From Polytrichum commune (lineage: Eukaryota; Streptophyta; Polytrichopsida; Polytrichales; Polytrichaceae), in the NCBI GenBank assembly GCA_950295325.1, contig OX485808.1, positions 41,193,180 through 41,250,526 of the forward strand: a stretch of DNA of 57,347 bases, read 5' to 3'. The translations under genes and the position numbers were made by a program. Under the pieces are notes generated by a model. It saw nothing but the letters and a program-made list of their open reading frames with translations. It made no database searches and was not told the origin of the DNA. This document shows positions 1 to 12,110 of this stretch, in pieces (within the stretch, counting starts at the first letter, position 1; each line of letters opens with the position of its first letter).

Positions 1-560
1 GAGAGAGGTTGGCAATGTGGCAGTGATTGCAGACACTAATGTCATTTTCAAGCTTGTTCCCATACTCCAACCCTAGACTTGGATATGCAGATCAAATGAT
101 TCATCATAGAGTGAAGAATAATAATTTGTATGTGTGTCATTGCAAGAAGAAATTCCACACAAACCTAGAGAGATCATCAGATGCTATTTGCACCATTGAT
201 CAAAGTAAAGGCAGAGTAGCACAAGAAATTCAAACTTCCATCTTAGAGTTTATTTCAGACTGATCACGAACCATTAAACCACCCTCTAAAACACAAGGAG
301 ACTGAAAAACTACCACCGCTCCTCCCACTAACCTCGTCAATTCTCAAATGTAAGATCGAGCTCAATTTAAACCACATACAAATGAGGAAGCAAAATTAAA
401 GTCCGAAAATTCGGGAGCTAAAGAATTCAATAATTGTTTAAAGCAAACACATTCCACATCGTAGTATGAACTATCAAAGAACCGAAGACATGATTGAGAA
501 ATTCAAGACCTCTGACCTCTGGACCAGATTGCAACCCTAAAAACTCACTCTACCATCATT
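1..560. other. AT-rich sequence with one short unassigned frame
   Basis: No recognisable gene. A 78-codon frame runs from 27 to 263 (+) and is open to the left edge of the window, so it could be the end of an exon of a gene lying outside. The predicted peptide has a Cys-His-Cys cluster near its middle but no family I can name. No splice acceptor or polyadenylation signal stands out. It may equally be chance. Confidence 0.2.
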
Positions 561-880
561 TGGCGTCATTTCAAGCGCCGTTTGGCTCGCAGTGGAGAGA
601 GGCGAGGCAATTGGAGACAAATTTCACCTGAAATGATCGCCATAGCTGCCGTCAACCATGATTAGGAGCTTCATGATGGCATTTTCTCGGTGCTTAGCGT
701 GCGCGTTGGGAGAAGGTCTCGCTCTCTGCACTCCCCCGTCTCTCCCCTGCTTCGCCCGCGCTATGACGTGTCCACCTAACTCGATGAGCTGGCATTCTAT
801 TTCGCTGAGTTGGGATCCGACTTGGATCCTACTCTAGCTCTTTTCGATGGCATATTTCTCCAGGTATGTTCCTTCATTCT
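560..880. other. GC/CpG-rich patch, possible 5' end of a gene
   Basis: This stretch is clearly richer in G+C and CpG than anything around it, as expected of a promoter or first exon in otherwise AT-rich DNA. On the plus strand a 27-codon frame at about 783-863 reads DELAFYFAELGSDLDPTLAL and then runs into a GTATGT splice-donor-like sequence at 864. On the minus strand about 68 codons are open across 630-835 and end at a GTGAAA donor-like site. Only one, or neither, can be real. No family was recognised for either reading and the strand is unresolved. Confidence 0.25.
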
Positions 881-1950
881 TTCCTTCCAATCTTCTCTTG
901 GTCGACGGAGTTACGCAACTTTGCATAGCAACTATGACCTATTTGCATAGGATTTGTATATTTCTCGCGTAAGCAAAGCCTAGATCTATGTGCCATGGGA
1001 AACATGAACACATTGTTTAATCGCCCGTTTGGATTAGTGTGACCACACTACACTATACATGTGATTTAGTGTGGCTCACACTATTCATAATCGATTCATG
1101 TACATGACCACACAATCATTGGGTGGTAACCAGAGAAGGCAGCATGAATACTTGTTGTTGCAAGACAAATCATGGAGGTCACTCTATCAGCATGGCACAT
1201 CAATTTTAACAACCTAGTAAATCAGTTTATGAAGTGTGCATTTCTTAATTATTGATATATGTGCATTTTATATGGTTGTTTGGTGATGTTTGGTGAGATT
1301 TGTTGGGAAAAAACCAATCATATACTTTCAGTGACTTTCAGTAGATCATTTTAATTAAGATTTTGATGAAAGATTAAAATATCACGAAGCCAATTATGTT
1401 ATTATATGGATGCCCTGCAAACAACCCTTTCCTCATACCCCCATTGCTTTCCATATGCAATGCCAAGTGTCCATATCATATAAGACCTCTCAAGATTGTT
1501 GAGCACACATACCCTTTCAAATAGGTAAAATCTGTTGAGTTTGACACTAAATCGGACCCACTCAAAATTACTTTGGAGGTTTACATAACATTACATAACT
1601 ACATGGACTATTGACAATGAGCTTCATGAATCCGAGAGTTTGCAAATCCCAAGAGAATACCACATATGCCTATGAAGCTCAACGTAAACTATTTGTTTCT
1701 CCTAAAATGTGTGCCTTGTGTCATGTTCACATTGGTTGGAACCTTTGAGGAGTCATGCATGGTACGTAAAAACATTATTCTTTCAACATAAGTTGCCTCT
1801 TATCCATCAACACTCCATTAAGTACCTTAGAATGTAAGAAAATATAACTTAAGTGCTTTGCACCGCCGTGAATGTGAGCCCGTTAACTTTATTATGATTA
1901 TGTTTGACCACGATGGAAGATAAGGTGTTAAGCCTCCTTTTTGGGAGGTG
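880..1950. other. Non-coding AT-rich spacer with palindromic motif
   Basis: No gene seen. It contains two near-perfect palindromes of the TAGTGTGG-CCACACTA type at 1,035-1,050 and 1,067-1,083. The same motif recurs near the right end of the window (54,902 and 57,299). The remainder, up to the start of the G+T-rich LINE at about 1,950, shows nothing recognisable. Confidence 0.35.
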
Positions 1951-2006
1951 GGCTCTATTATGCAATAAGGGGGGTGTCTAGAGTTAGTAGTGTGTTGCTT
2001 GGATTT

Positions 2007-2021
2007 GGGGGGGGGGGGGGG
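2007..2021 (+). repeat. G15 homopolymer
   Basis: Fifteen consecutive G residues beside the 3' end of LINE copy A. Similar pure G or C runs occur at 15,591-15,600, 15,650-15,661, 35,585-35,597, 35,683-35,699, 47,518-47,528 and 56,305-56,320. Confidence 0.95.
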
Positions 2022-2099
2022 ATAGGTGTTTGTCTATTGTCTAAATTTTTTTTTTTTGGTTTATGATAGGTATGTAAGGTATTTAATGGCGTTGTGGTG

Positions 2100-2670
2100 T
2101 ATGTTTTTCATGATTTTTTTTAAGTAGGGTTTATGGGATGGCAATTTTGTGGAGTTTACGGATGGAATGTCCATGTATGGCACTTCTTACTCCAACGGTG
2201 ATGGTTATGAGGGGGTTCACTCTCTAAGCATTGCCTCTCAGGGTATTAATTAGTGGACCATACTTAGTGTGTTTGTGTCCAGTGGCTTGTTTTGAACATC
2301 TATCATGACAATACATGAATTTTATGAATTGGAGTGTGTGAAAAGGGGACGGGATTATGGGTGTTTGGCTATTGGTGGATGCCCCCAATATGCATAGGAT
2401 GTCATGTCTAAGTTTTGCTAGGCATATGTAGGGCAATTGTATGCATGTGCATATGAGGATCCAATTAGGGATTGTGGTGTCGAGGGGTGTATTTGTATGA
2501 ATTATTGTGTTGATAAGGGTGAAGAATCTAGTGATTTTGTTAGCTTGTAGTGTTTAAGCAATGAGGTGTACAATCTAGCAATTCAAAGGCCTTTGAGGTG
2601 TTCGCACGTGGATAGGAGGTGTGACCCATGTGTCTCTATCGTTTTTGGGACAAAGTGTGCAATTGGATTG
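2100..2670 (-). pseudogene. LINE C-terminal zinc finger and tail (copy A)
   Basis: The minus strand at about 2,665-2,590 reads CTLCPKNDRDTW and then, after a frameshift, HLLSTCEHLKG: a Cys-x2-Cys...Asp-Thr-Trp...His-x4-Cys finger typical of LINE ORF2 C-termini. The following tail (2,436-2,100) contains KYGPLINTLR and VNPLITITVGVRSAIH. Copy B has the matching finger CPICSSLDSDTWLHVLFKC and tail WNVAPLIVLVVGTRATTH, so the two elements belong to one family. Confidence 0.75.
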
Positions 2671-2849
2671 GGGTTGGTGATAGGCCCAAAAGATGTTTTC
2701 ATGTGGTTGCCCATGTATTGCGCATATCATAACTTTAAGGTTGGTGTAACTTGGGCATCTGATCTTCTTGGAACCTTCAAGAATTGGTTGGATAGTTGTG
2801 GTTAGTTTGGTTGGTTGATAGCCATTCATCTATGTATGGGAATTTATTC

Positions 2850-3420
2850 ATGGTGGTAGATGTTTTTCGTTGCTTATGTGCTTTGTTAATGAAGGTTTTT
2901 AGGTTGCATATGGCTCCATCATGAGTGGTAATCGGCATTTGGCTAGCCAATAGGGGTGGTGTGAGCTATGTATATGTGCAAGAAATTTTGTATGGGGTCC
3001 AATATATTTGGTGTACAAGTGTTGCTATGAGAAGTTTGCTTGGGTGTCTTATGTGGTTGTTGATTAGGAATATGTGGTTAAGGATGTTTGTAAAGAGATG
3101 TGTGTCAAGGCAAGTGGTTTGTATGTTATTTTATGGCAATTAGAATGGCATTGAGTTCAACTTTGAGGATGTTTTTGATATCCAATGAGTGTTTATGATA
3201 CTTGAATGTTGTTGTTGAGGCTATAAATGCATGAGCCCGTTGTATTGCCTTCTTTGTTTCCTTATGAGTTTTTGATTGGGGGGATGAAGGAACCATTTGT
3301 GTACATGCATTGTTGCGGGTTGAATTTGAGGGGGGTGGACGCAGTGGTATTCATTTGGTGAGGGTTTTGTGGAGGTTTTGAGGGGGGAGGGTCTCCTTTG
3401 GGTGCAAGTTTCCACGCATG
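2850..3420 (-). pseudogene. LINE RNase H domain remnant (copy A)
   Basis: On the minus strand a frame around 3,290-3,305 encodes QCMYTNGSFIPPIKNS, matching the YTDGS start of RNase H with the catalytic Asp changed to Asn. It is followed by GNKEGNTTGS and, near 3,145-3,165 in another frame, VELNAILIAI, which fits the second catalytic motif (Glu in E-L-x-A). The rest, down to the zinc finger, is frameshifted. RNase H next to the terminal zinc finger is typical of the LINE lineages that acquired this domain. The changed Asp and the stops indicate an inactive copy. Confidence 0.7.
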
Positions 3421-4199
3421 GGAAAATTTTATGTTGTATGTTGTGGGCGTGGGTTGGTTGTGGTGGGTATTTACGCGTATGTTATGGATTTTAAATAGGA
3501 TTTTTGGAGGTTTTGTGGGGTTTGTGTATTTCATGGGGTTTTGTCCAGTTGTGGACGCAAATTATGGATGTGAGGGATAGTTCTTTATATTGGTAGTATT
3601 TTGGCCATTATAGTGTGGGGTTGTAGCATATAATATGGGGTGGGATGGTTGTTGATATGTGGGTATCAATTTTTTGGTTTAGGAAGAGTTGTTGAGTCGA
3701 CCAATCTTGTTGGTTGATTATTAGGATAGTTGCGGTGTTGATGTCTTCTTTGGCGGCATTATGGCTTAGTGTATTGCTTCAAGAGTGGTGTTGTGGTTGG
3801 TTGTGTGTGCAAGTCTAGTTTTGATTCATTTGGAATAATGTGCATGTCTCATAGCTTCAAATAGAATGTCTTGGTTGTGAGGTGAGTTGTATTGTGTGAG
3901 TTGTAGACTACATGTAAGCAGGGGTCGGTGGATGGCGATTGTTTCCATTTGGTGATTATGTTGTAGGTATACATGAAAATGATTGGAGTTTTTGTTGTGG
4001 TTGATAAGTGTCTTGCATGCAAGGTTGCGTGGTTTGGTAGGTTGGTGTAGAAACCATCAATGAGACTTGTGGAGGTGTAATTGTGTTTGCCTTGTCTTGA
4101 GATGTTTTCTTGATTGGCTATATGTGTAGTCCTAGGTAATCTTTGTATTGGGCATGTTTGTGGTCATTTTGATAGGGGTATCGTTATCACCCATTTGTT

Positions 4200-4680
4200 G
4201 TTCTTCCTTTCATGGAGATATTTTTGTTGAAGTCGCTAACTATGATGATTTGGTAGCATTGGTGGTGGTTTGTTAGTAGTCGTATGTGGTATTGGATTTT
4301 GTGGAGTAGGTGTAGGACGAGTATTGGTATGATTGGTTTGTTGTTTATTTTGATTACTTGTAGGTAAGGTGAGATTTTGGCAGGCGTGGGGATTTTTTTG
4401 TATTATAGCTAGGAAATATCCCTTGGTTGGAATCCGGGGGAAAAAATGGTGGGTTTGGTATGGGTAGAATTATTGGAGTTGTTGTATATAATTTTATAGT
4501 TTGGAAATTGTCAATCTATGTAGGTTGTGGATTTATATTTGTGGAGTTTGGTTTCTTGGAGCAATATTATTTTTGAAGTATAATGGAAGGTTTGTAGAAA
4601 TTTTTGGATCATTGGGAGGTTGGAGTTGATGTGGCCCATGTTCTAGGCGATTAAACATAATGTGGACGTGTCGCAAGGGG
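4200..4680 (-). pseudogene. LINE AP-endonuclease domain remnant (copy A)
   Basis: One minus-strand frame carries the landmarks of the apurinic/apyrimidinic endonuclease domain that nicks target DNA in non-LTR elements. Near 4,660 is an IA-stop-NMG segment, where the usual Trp-Asn of the N-terminal motif seems to have mutated Trp to a stop. Near 4,545-4,575 is IILLQETKLHK, with the metal-binding Glu. At 4,226-4,234 is Asp-Phe-Asn in IIIVSDFNKNIS, corresponding to the GDFN motif with Gly changed to Ser. Several in-frame stops show it is dead. Confidence 0.75.
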
Positions 4681-4984
4681 GACATGGGGTGTGGTGATAT
4701 TGTTGGTGGGTTGTGTGATATGATTGTAGCCTTTTATAGGGAAGGTGCATTTGATGATTTTTTGGATGAATGGACATGGGATGAATGGGAATCCGTCTTT
4801 AAAGTTTTCTTGGGATATGATTTCTCTTTGGGCTAGTTTTTTGTTGATGTGATTGTATGCTTGTTATGGTGTGGTAATGTGTGGAGTGTTGTGGAGGGAG
4901 GCATGGGCGAGTAGGGAGCCTAGGTATGGTTGGGGGCTTATTGGTAGTTGTTGTAATCTTCAGAGTATGGTCATGCATCATGGG

Positions 4985-7400
4985 TTGAGTCTTGTTGAGA
5001 GGTTTAAGTTACATACCTCCAGGAGGGGGGTTGAATGATGTGATAAGGGCCAAAAATCTATGATGTGGTGGATGTGAGTTTTGAAAAACATTGTGTGTGA
5101 GTAGATGTTTCAAGGGTTGGTTTTTGAGTGGGTGGAGTTGTGATTAAAGTATGGGTTGAAGAGCTCCGTCGAGTGTGTATAGTGTGGTTTGAGTTGTAGT
5201 GTGTTGGTTATGAAATATTGTTTTTGTCTTTGGTGGAAGTCCTTAGAGAGCCTCTGCAATACTTTTGCGATTGGTCCCGGGATTGGGGTGGATGTCTCCA
5301 CTTTCAAGGATGAGGTGTTGGATATTAGCTATGTGTGCAGTAAATAATATGTATTTGGGGTGTTTATGGTGGGGTCGTGTCAGTGTGTAGTGTGTAGTGT
5401 GTTATGATTGTGGGAGGGAGAGTGGGGACTATGGGTGGGTAGTAGTATGTTGTGGGGATGTTGTAGTGTGAGGGTGGTATTTATGTTTGAGTGGTGTTTT
5501 TCTTGTAATGTTGGTGTTGGTTGTTGTCGATGGTGGTAGTGGGCTCATTTTGGTGTGTGTGAGGTTTTTATTTGCGTGAATGGCACCACATATGATTATT
5601 GTAAAAAATATTAGTTTGGCGGTATTCGGTGGGATGGGAGGATTCGGTGCGGGTAGAATGTTCATATTATGATGGAGGTAGGATCCAATTGTTGTTTGTG
5701 GATCTAAAGACATTGTGAGATAATTACTATGATCCATAGAAAAAAACTTGGCCTCTTTATTGATAAAAAAAACAACAACACAACACGACACAACACAACA
5801 CAAGAATAATGAGCCTTTGATGGTATATTAGTTGGGACCTATCCATTAGATCTGTTGTATCCTTGATGTTGTTGATGTGTGGCAAGGAAACCTTGAGATC
5901 CTGCCAATGGGAGTTGTGGAGCCGTTTGGAGGGTGCCTAAAGGGGCGGGGGGAGTTGGTGTGTGCTCATCAATATGGGAAGGTACAAATGAGCTGCAGGG
6001 AGGGCGCATGCAAGGTTTTGGAGGATGTTGTACATTTGTTGTTCAGATAGTTGGAATTTGTGTGCCATTGCGGTCACCAATTGGTGAACATGGAGAGCAT
6101 GGTGTTTGAGGGCGTCGGTTGATGTTTCCACACGTCAATTGATATTGATGTTGATGCACGAGGCAAGTGATGCAAGCTTCCCATCAAGTTTTTTTGCACT
6201 CTGTCATGGTTTTCTTGAAGGTATTCTTGGGATGGTTGGATTGTTGATGGTAGCGTTGGCCATTGCTTGTATCTTCTCCATAGTTGCTTCTCTAGTTGGA
6301 GTTTGTGCAAGTCTTATGGCAGTGCGGTTGGGGCTCCATGCTATCAATGCTATCTTTATGAGGTACAATATCCACATGCCTTCCCAACTTGATGGTTGTG
6401 CAATGTGTCCATTCCATATATACGGTTTCAATGAGACAATGCACATGGCACCATCCGGATTGTTTGTCTTCTGTGCATTGGGATGGGTTGCCAAATGCAA
6501 TGTCTATGATGTTTTCTTTTACAAATAACCTCTTGATAGTCGCACAATTGTAGTTTGAGACTCACTTTGAGGGAGGTTGTCCCCTATGAGAGTTGTGCCT
6601 TGTGTTTCCAATGTGTTACCGGCTTCATTGTCATGTGTTACACTCACTTAGATTATCTCTCGGTTGTAGGTAAGTCCACAACCCAAGAGTAAGTCCCTTG
6701 CCTCCTCACTTGCTAGTGTAAGGAATGCGATTTCCTTTGTGAATTTTAGCTTCGTGAGGGTCATGAATTTGAGTTGCTTGCCATTGCAGTAGTTTGTTTT
6801 CACTAACTCTTTGAAAATGCTATGTGGGGGAATGTCACGTAGGGTGTTTCCTTTGAGGCAGAGACAAATGTGACTAGTTTGTAAGCTTTTCAACTTGTTG
6901 GCATCTTCCATTTCCATTACGAAGGTTATCTCTCCTTTGATAAGGGTGATTCCATCCTTGTGTAGTTTTTGAAGATGCACCTTGATGAAGCCCGCCCAAT
7001 TCTTGGTCACCGCGTTGGATCTGACATCAATGGGGTTGGAGTATCATGTGTCAAGTGTTACATTCATCTTGCAGAGTTGTTCCATGCATGCTCCTTTGGC
7101 TTCACTTTGACTAATGCTCTTGAAACCAATTTCAAATCAGAAGGTAATGTGGAAATTGTCAAAAAAATTGTTGTCCTTCTTGACACTCTATTGGTTTGGG
7201 ATTTGCGTGAAGTGGAGGTGGTATCCCAACACCATGTTCATATGCTCATTGGGAAAGAGTTTTATGGATGCATGGAAAGGCTCTCTTCAATGTATGGAAT
7301 TCGATGACTTTGTCCAGGGTGTGTATATGTTGTGGAATTCCATGATGACTAGGGTGTCTTTAATCTTCTCTAATTTTCATGAATGGGAAAGCCTAGCCAC
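4985..7400 (-). pseudogene. LINE ORF1-like (gag-like) remnant of copy A
   Basis: Several open blocks on the minus strand, in shifting frames, lie upstream of the endonuclease. The clearest is 6,648-7,010 (120 codons), a mixed alpha/beta-looking segment containing GITLIKGEITFVMEME and a FTKEIAFLTLASEEARDLLL stretch, reminiscent of the RNA-binding domain of plant LINE ORF1 proteins. Its frame extends upstream to about 7,260 with only two stops. Further blocks at 6,204-6,500 and 5,937-6,131 are Gln/Leu/His-rich and could be a coiled coil. From 5,800 to 4,985 the frame becomes Thr/Pro/His-rich and low in complexity. ORF1 identity rests mainly on position and on the general look of the domain. Confidence 0.5.
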
Positions 7401-8599
7401 ATGAGTGACATGATGTCAATATTAGGATTGGTTAAGTTGTGTTGTGTCTAGTTTTGTGTATTGTCCATGATATGTGGAAACATTAGTGTGGCTCTTAGTG
7501 TATGTTTTCCTCCTCTTTGCATTGTGGTTGTTGATGCCTTTGTCCTTCCGGGGGTTATTGTACGACATGGTATGTGGTGTAGTTTCCGCAAGGTTGATGA
7601 TGTTTAGGGAGGCCACTACTTTGTAGTGGTTGTTGGTATGGTTGGAGTGGGAATGAGACAATTGCAAGTAACTAACTTTTGGTTTTGGTTACACATTTTT
7701 CTAGTCCCATTTCAACATCTGCATCGAATGTTGGGGATGAGTATGGTATCTCATGGTGGTTGCTTCCTAGCCTTAAACTCTTGTTTGGCTCAACTCCTTT
7801 GATGTGGTCGGGCCCCAAGAGTTCGTTGCTCAAATTGCGGATAAGTTATCTAGGTTTGTTTACCTCATCTTGGTTTGCTCTCTTCTAATTAGAATGCGTC
7901 ATGTATGTTACCTCCTCGTGTTGTTCTGCAAGTCGGTGTTCATTTTTGGTGACTCTCCGGTGTGTTGATTCTTTCCTAGATCCTTTGCCTAGTGATCGAC
8001 ACTCATAGTGCCTTGAGCAAGTGTTGGTGGGATGCATGTTGGTAGACATTGTGGTAGGGAAATACATAAATGAGTGTTGTGTGTTTGGGCCAATGTGTGC
8101 AATATTTATATGGGGTGTGGTACACTAATAGAAGTAGTGTGTTGGTGTGGAGGGAATGGGTGGCCGTTGCTACCAAATTGCGTCTTTAAAGCGTCATTGT
8201 GTTTATGTGTTTGGTTGGAGTGTTTGATAAATTTGGTGGGGATGGGTGGAGGTTTGTTGTGTAGTTGTTTGTCATCATGTTTTTTGGGCATGTGTGTTTC
8301 ACTTTGTGTTGTAAGTGGGAGGTGGGTAGGTGGTGATGTGCATTGCAGGTAGCTAGAGGAATTTTTTTGGTAGTTTTTGTGCTTTGGAGAAGGTTTCATG
8401 TGTGTCTGCAGTTGTGTCTTTGAGTGATTTTGGAAGAATGTACTTGCGGCGCTAGGTGTTGTGTGACTTGGTAGTGATTGTCATGTGTGTGGGTCATTTT
8501 TAAAGGTGTGTACATGTTTGTGTTTAAATGGGCGCAAGTCGATGCATGGTTGTGACATTTTTGGAGATGGCCATTGGCGAACAAACAAACAAACTCTCT

Positions 8600-10600
8600 T
8601 GCCGCTTAGCTTCTTCATGAAGCACGATTAAATGCTTCCGAAAATATCTTGTAAGTCCCTGCCAGTTTGTTGTAAGAGCAATGCACACCAGGTGATGCTT
8701 GTTGAATGTGTTGCGCTTCGCATAGATCCTCGAAGGCCGCAATCAACCAACACGACACATTGCCGATCTTTGGGATCCTACCTAACCGAGAACCTCAACA
8801 CATTGTCACAACTTCCGTTCCACACCGGAGCAGGGCTCCCGCATGGCCCCCGCTAATGCTTCTCTTCCTCGTGCCTAATGAGCTCCCTTTTCCCTACCTC
8901 CCGAGACCCCTCCAAACTCCTCCTTTTTTTCCGCATTGCCCGACATCTTGGGGCCACCCGAAAAGAAACAACTTGACCTTTTCTCTCGCCTTCCATTGCC
9001 TTTTGACTCCGCCTTCCCCCTTATCATGTCTTATCGTAACTTACTTAGCTTTTGACTTTTCTCTCATTTTTTTTGGTAATACTCACCTCCTTTACTTGCT
9101 TCTCATTCCCAAGATACTTTATTTAGAATTAATTAACATGTGAGTACATCCTTTTGGGCTCACAAACATGTTGAAGACATGTTGGTTACAAGTTGCACCC
9201 TCCAATGGCCAAATTGAACACGGGTGGGGAGGATAGAAAAAGATTCAAATCACCTCAACATGACCCTTTAAGCTTGTATGTATCCAATGTAAATAAACCT
9301 CGATCTAATACACTAATGCCAATTGGGCATGTGGAACAAACCTCTTCAAGTTATGATGTACCGGATTGTTGGGTGCTCCATGGATTCACTACGACCAATC
9401 AACCAAAATAATTATACTTGCATCTCCTCAAAGTTTGTGCTTCAAGAAAACCGAGCTGCCTTTCCAACTTTGTCGAAGTCAACATTGGTATATGAAAACC
9501 CATTTTTTTGTTGTCCCACATCAATTGCCAATGTTTTTCCTCGTGTGATGCCAAATGTAACTTTTATGGTAGCCTCTTGAGAAGGTTCAGTTCACCAAAG
9601 GCTTTACTAAAAAGTTTCGATGCTTATGTGGTCATAGTTATTGGTACAAGGCGATTGGCTTTTAAAACATCAACAAGTTTGCAACTTGATTGTACTAAGA
9701 TTTGTTAACTCTTCCCATAACCTCCAATGAGGTTGCCATACATGTTCACCGTTCCTTGTCTAGGTTATGAAGCTATCTATTCTACATCTGGATAAGGTTG
9801 ATCATGTTTATTTAGTGATTTTTGTGTGCAGCACGGATGACGTTTTCATGTTATAATAGTGTCCCCCCCAACATTTCATTATGCATATAAACACTTTCAC
9901 ATCCATGGCAATTATTTAGGGGTTGTTTATATCATGGATCATGAAGTCATCCCAGGGCCATGTAAAAGCGTTGATTGGTTGTTGAACGCGTCCCGGGACC
10001 ACTTCGGTTTACACCAAGGAAAAAATGTCAGAGTGACCATGAATGTTGAGGTCCCCAAAAGACATATTTTAAGACCTACATAATCCACTAGCATGGTCCA
10101 ACGGGTTTTGCGGTGAGAGAGGCAAAGGAGGTGGTATGGTAGAAAAAGGTAGAAGCCCATGGCAAAAAAATGTTCTCATAATAAATTTTCAATGAATTTC
10201 TTCTGGGGGGCTATATATACAACTCTTCCCACTAGGCAAGGTGTAGTTAGGTTTTTGCTATGACTGAAATAACCAAAACCCAGGGTACAGACTCTTAAGG
10301 AAGGTTTTACTAGTGTTTATTACATGCATTTGTCACATTATATTTCATTAATCAGACAATAGGGTTGTTATCTTCACTCTAAAACATTACTCAATCATCT
10401 TTTACTCTCCTTTCTCTATAGGTGTTTTCTTATTGTTTCTCATCCAGTGGGGTGTGTGTGTCAGTCACTGTAAGTTTCCATCTCATCATGAGATTATAAA
10501 ACAATAGTCTTTGAGTATCACAATTGTTTTTGGTAATCATTGGCCAATGCATCTTCAAATCACAACAATTCCTTCATTAATTGGTCAATGTTAATTCCAA
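8600..10600. other. Spacer without recognised gene
   Basis: Several overlapping frames occur: 8,706-9,143 (+, 145 codons, Pro/Leu/Phe-rich), 9,193-9,411 (+, 72 codons, Ser/Lys/Asn-rich) and 9,859-10,083 (+, 74 codons). The first lies in C-rich DNA where stops are scarce and looks like composition. The last reads VVYIMDHEVIPGP and is protein-like, but I know no family for it. No domain, splice pattern or terminal repeat ties them together. They may be decayed element or gene fragments. Confidence 0.3.
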
Positions 10601-12110
10601 TGCAAGACAAATTGTTTATTCCTTAATTCCAAGATTTAATCATTACTCACAACTTATGCAACTAACAACGACTATCAGGGTCAACCTATAGTCTTGATTG
10701 CCCTGCACAACCTGCAACAATAACAATCATGATCACACACAAGACAATAGTTGATTTGGTTAGCTTGCACTTCATACTCAAAGATCATGTCTCTAGACTA
10801 TGTAATCATATAAAACTCCTAATTAAGCCTAGGACAACTTATGCTTAAATCTCCTTGATATTCCAAAGTTTATCCTAATTCAATTCACTAAATCCCTCTT
10901 AATTCCTCAAATCAATCATTAATCAATTGATTAGAATTAATTTCTCATCACATTCAATTAATTGGGTTTCCCTCATTAAAACGACTCAACAAAATTTATT
11001 TTTTACCAGCCTACAACATTTATTGTAACTATAGTCACAACTTGGCTGAACAATTTGCTCATTCCTTCCTCACTACCTATCTCAAGCTAACAATCGTCAA
11101 TAGTTTCTCTCTTGGCCTTTGGGCATCCTCTCTCTCTCTCTCGTCGCTCTCGGTTCACCCTCTCACATGGAGACAATAGTTCCACTGTACTATGGGCTTA
11201 AACTAGGCTTCGGCTCTCACAACCCATCCCTCAATGTGCCTTGGTCACTTAGGTCTCTGCTCTTCAACGACAACGGCCTATAGTTCCACTCGCTTCACTC
11301 TGAGGTAATTGTTCTCTCACTTTCCCTCATTTCTACTGCCTTCTTCGGCCAAGGATATTACGTAGGCTCTAAATTCAATTGGACTCTCTAGCCATACTTC
11401 GACACAAATTTGTATCAATGACACATTTATCACTATGTTCATTTCTTTAACAATGGTTTCATCTTGCATTGCTACCTTTTTTCTCTGGTTAGGTCAACCC
11501 TCCATGTTCTCTCTGTCTCTCAATTGTTGAACTACAACATGATCTTGACTCCAAGACAATTGTTGCACGATGTTCAATTTCGACCAACAGTAGTTTACAC
11601 TCTTGATTTCCCTCTCTCAATCTCACATTGCTATACACAATTTGAACTCATTCAATTCCACCCAAGGTTTCAATGTTACTCAATTTCTCTCACAACTTCA
11701 AACTCAATCACTTACAATTTCCACAATAGTCAATAATTTCACAATACACTTCACTCGTCGCCACATGACAATAGTTTGACCACACTTGGCCGTTCAATCG
11801 ACTCAAAATTCAAAACAACAATATATTTCGGTAGAATCTAATGCCTCGCAATCACTGCGGTGATCACTAAATTTACTCAGAAAATGGTTTAGCAATTATC
11901 CTCTCACAATCATTGTGACGAGGGAGACAAGCCTATGAGTTTTACTTTTCGCTCAATAATAGTTGGTGAATGTTTGGCTTCCTCTCCGCTGCCAGCCCCT
12001 TTGGTTCGGTTGGAGAAGTGATGATAGTTTTTGTAACCAACTATAGGTGCCTAAGCCCACGCTAATAATTATAACTACCTTCCTAGCCTATAGTTCAACT
12101 AGTTCCATCT
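10480..12110 (+). repeat. Pyrimidine-rich region with recurrent (AC)AATAGT/TATAGT motif
   Basis: The plus strand is strongly C+T-rich and is punctuated by AATAGTT, TATAGTT or TATAGTC about a dozen or more times (for example near 10,503, 10,687, 10,746, 11,028, 11,098, 11,173, 11,278, 11,723, 11,768, 11,954 and 12,087). Two of these read on into TCCACT. The spacing is irregular. It could be a highly diverged tandem or interspersed array. There is no credible coding frame. Confidence 0.35.

Larger units (their letters stand above)
1950..8600 (-). mobile_element. Decayed LINE (non-LTR retrotransposon), copy A
   Basis: A 6.6-kb element read on the minus strand, with its 5' end near 8,600 and 3' end near 1,950-2,060, where the plus strand shows a T run (A run on the element's strand). 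In order it has an ORF1-like region (about 7,300-4,985), an apurinic-endonuclease-like domain (about 4,680-4,200), an RNase H domain (about 3,330-2,850), a terminal zinc finger (about 2,665-2,590) and a conserved C-terminal tail (2,436-2,100). The coding strand is rich in A and C, so the plus strand is strikingly G+T-rich throughout. All frames carry stops and frameshifts. The space between endonuclease and RNase H is only about 0.8 kb and no reverse-transcriptase signature could be found there, so the core seems deleted. Protein motifs match copy B at 30.3 kb. Confidence 0.8.

Noticed and set aside
5429-5803. 124-codon minus-strand frame starting MCCVVSCC
   Set aside because: Low-complexity Thr/Pro/His-rich sequence within the A-C-rich LINE strand; not an independent gene.
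6106-6528. 140-codon plus-strand frame rich in hydrophobic residues
   Set aside because: It lies over the ORF1-like region of the minus-strand LINE. The membrane-like look comes from the complement of Gln/His/Lys codons.
8706-9143. 145-codon Pro/Leu-rich frame
   Set aside because: Matches C-rich base composition; no domain, splice sites or homologous repeat.
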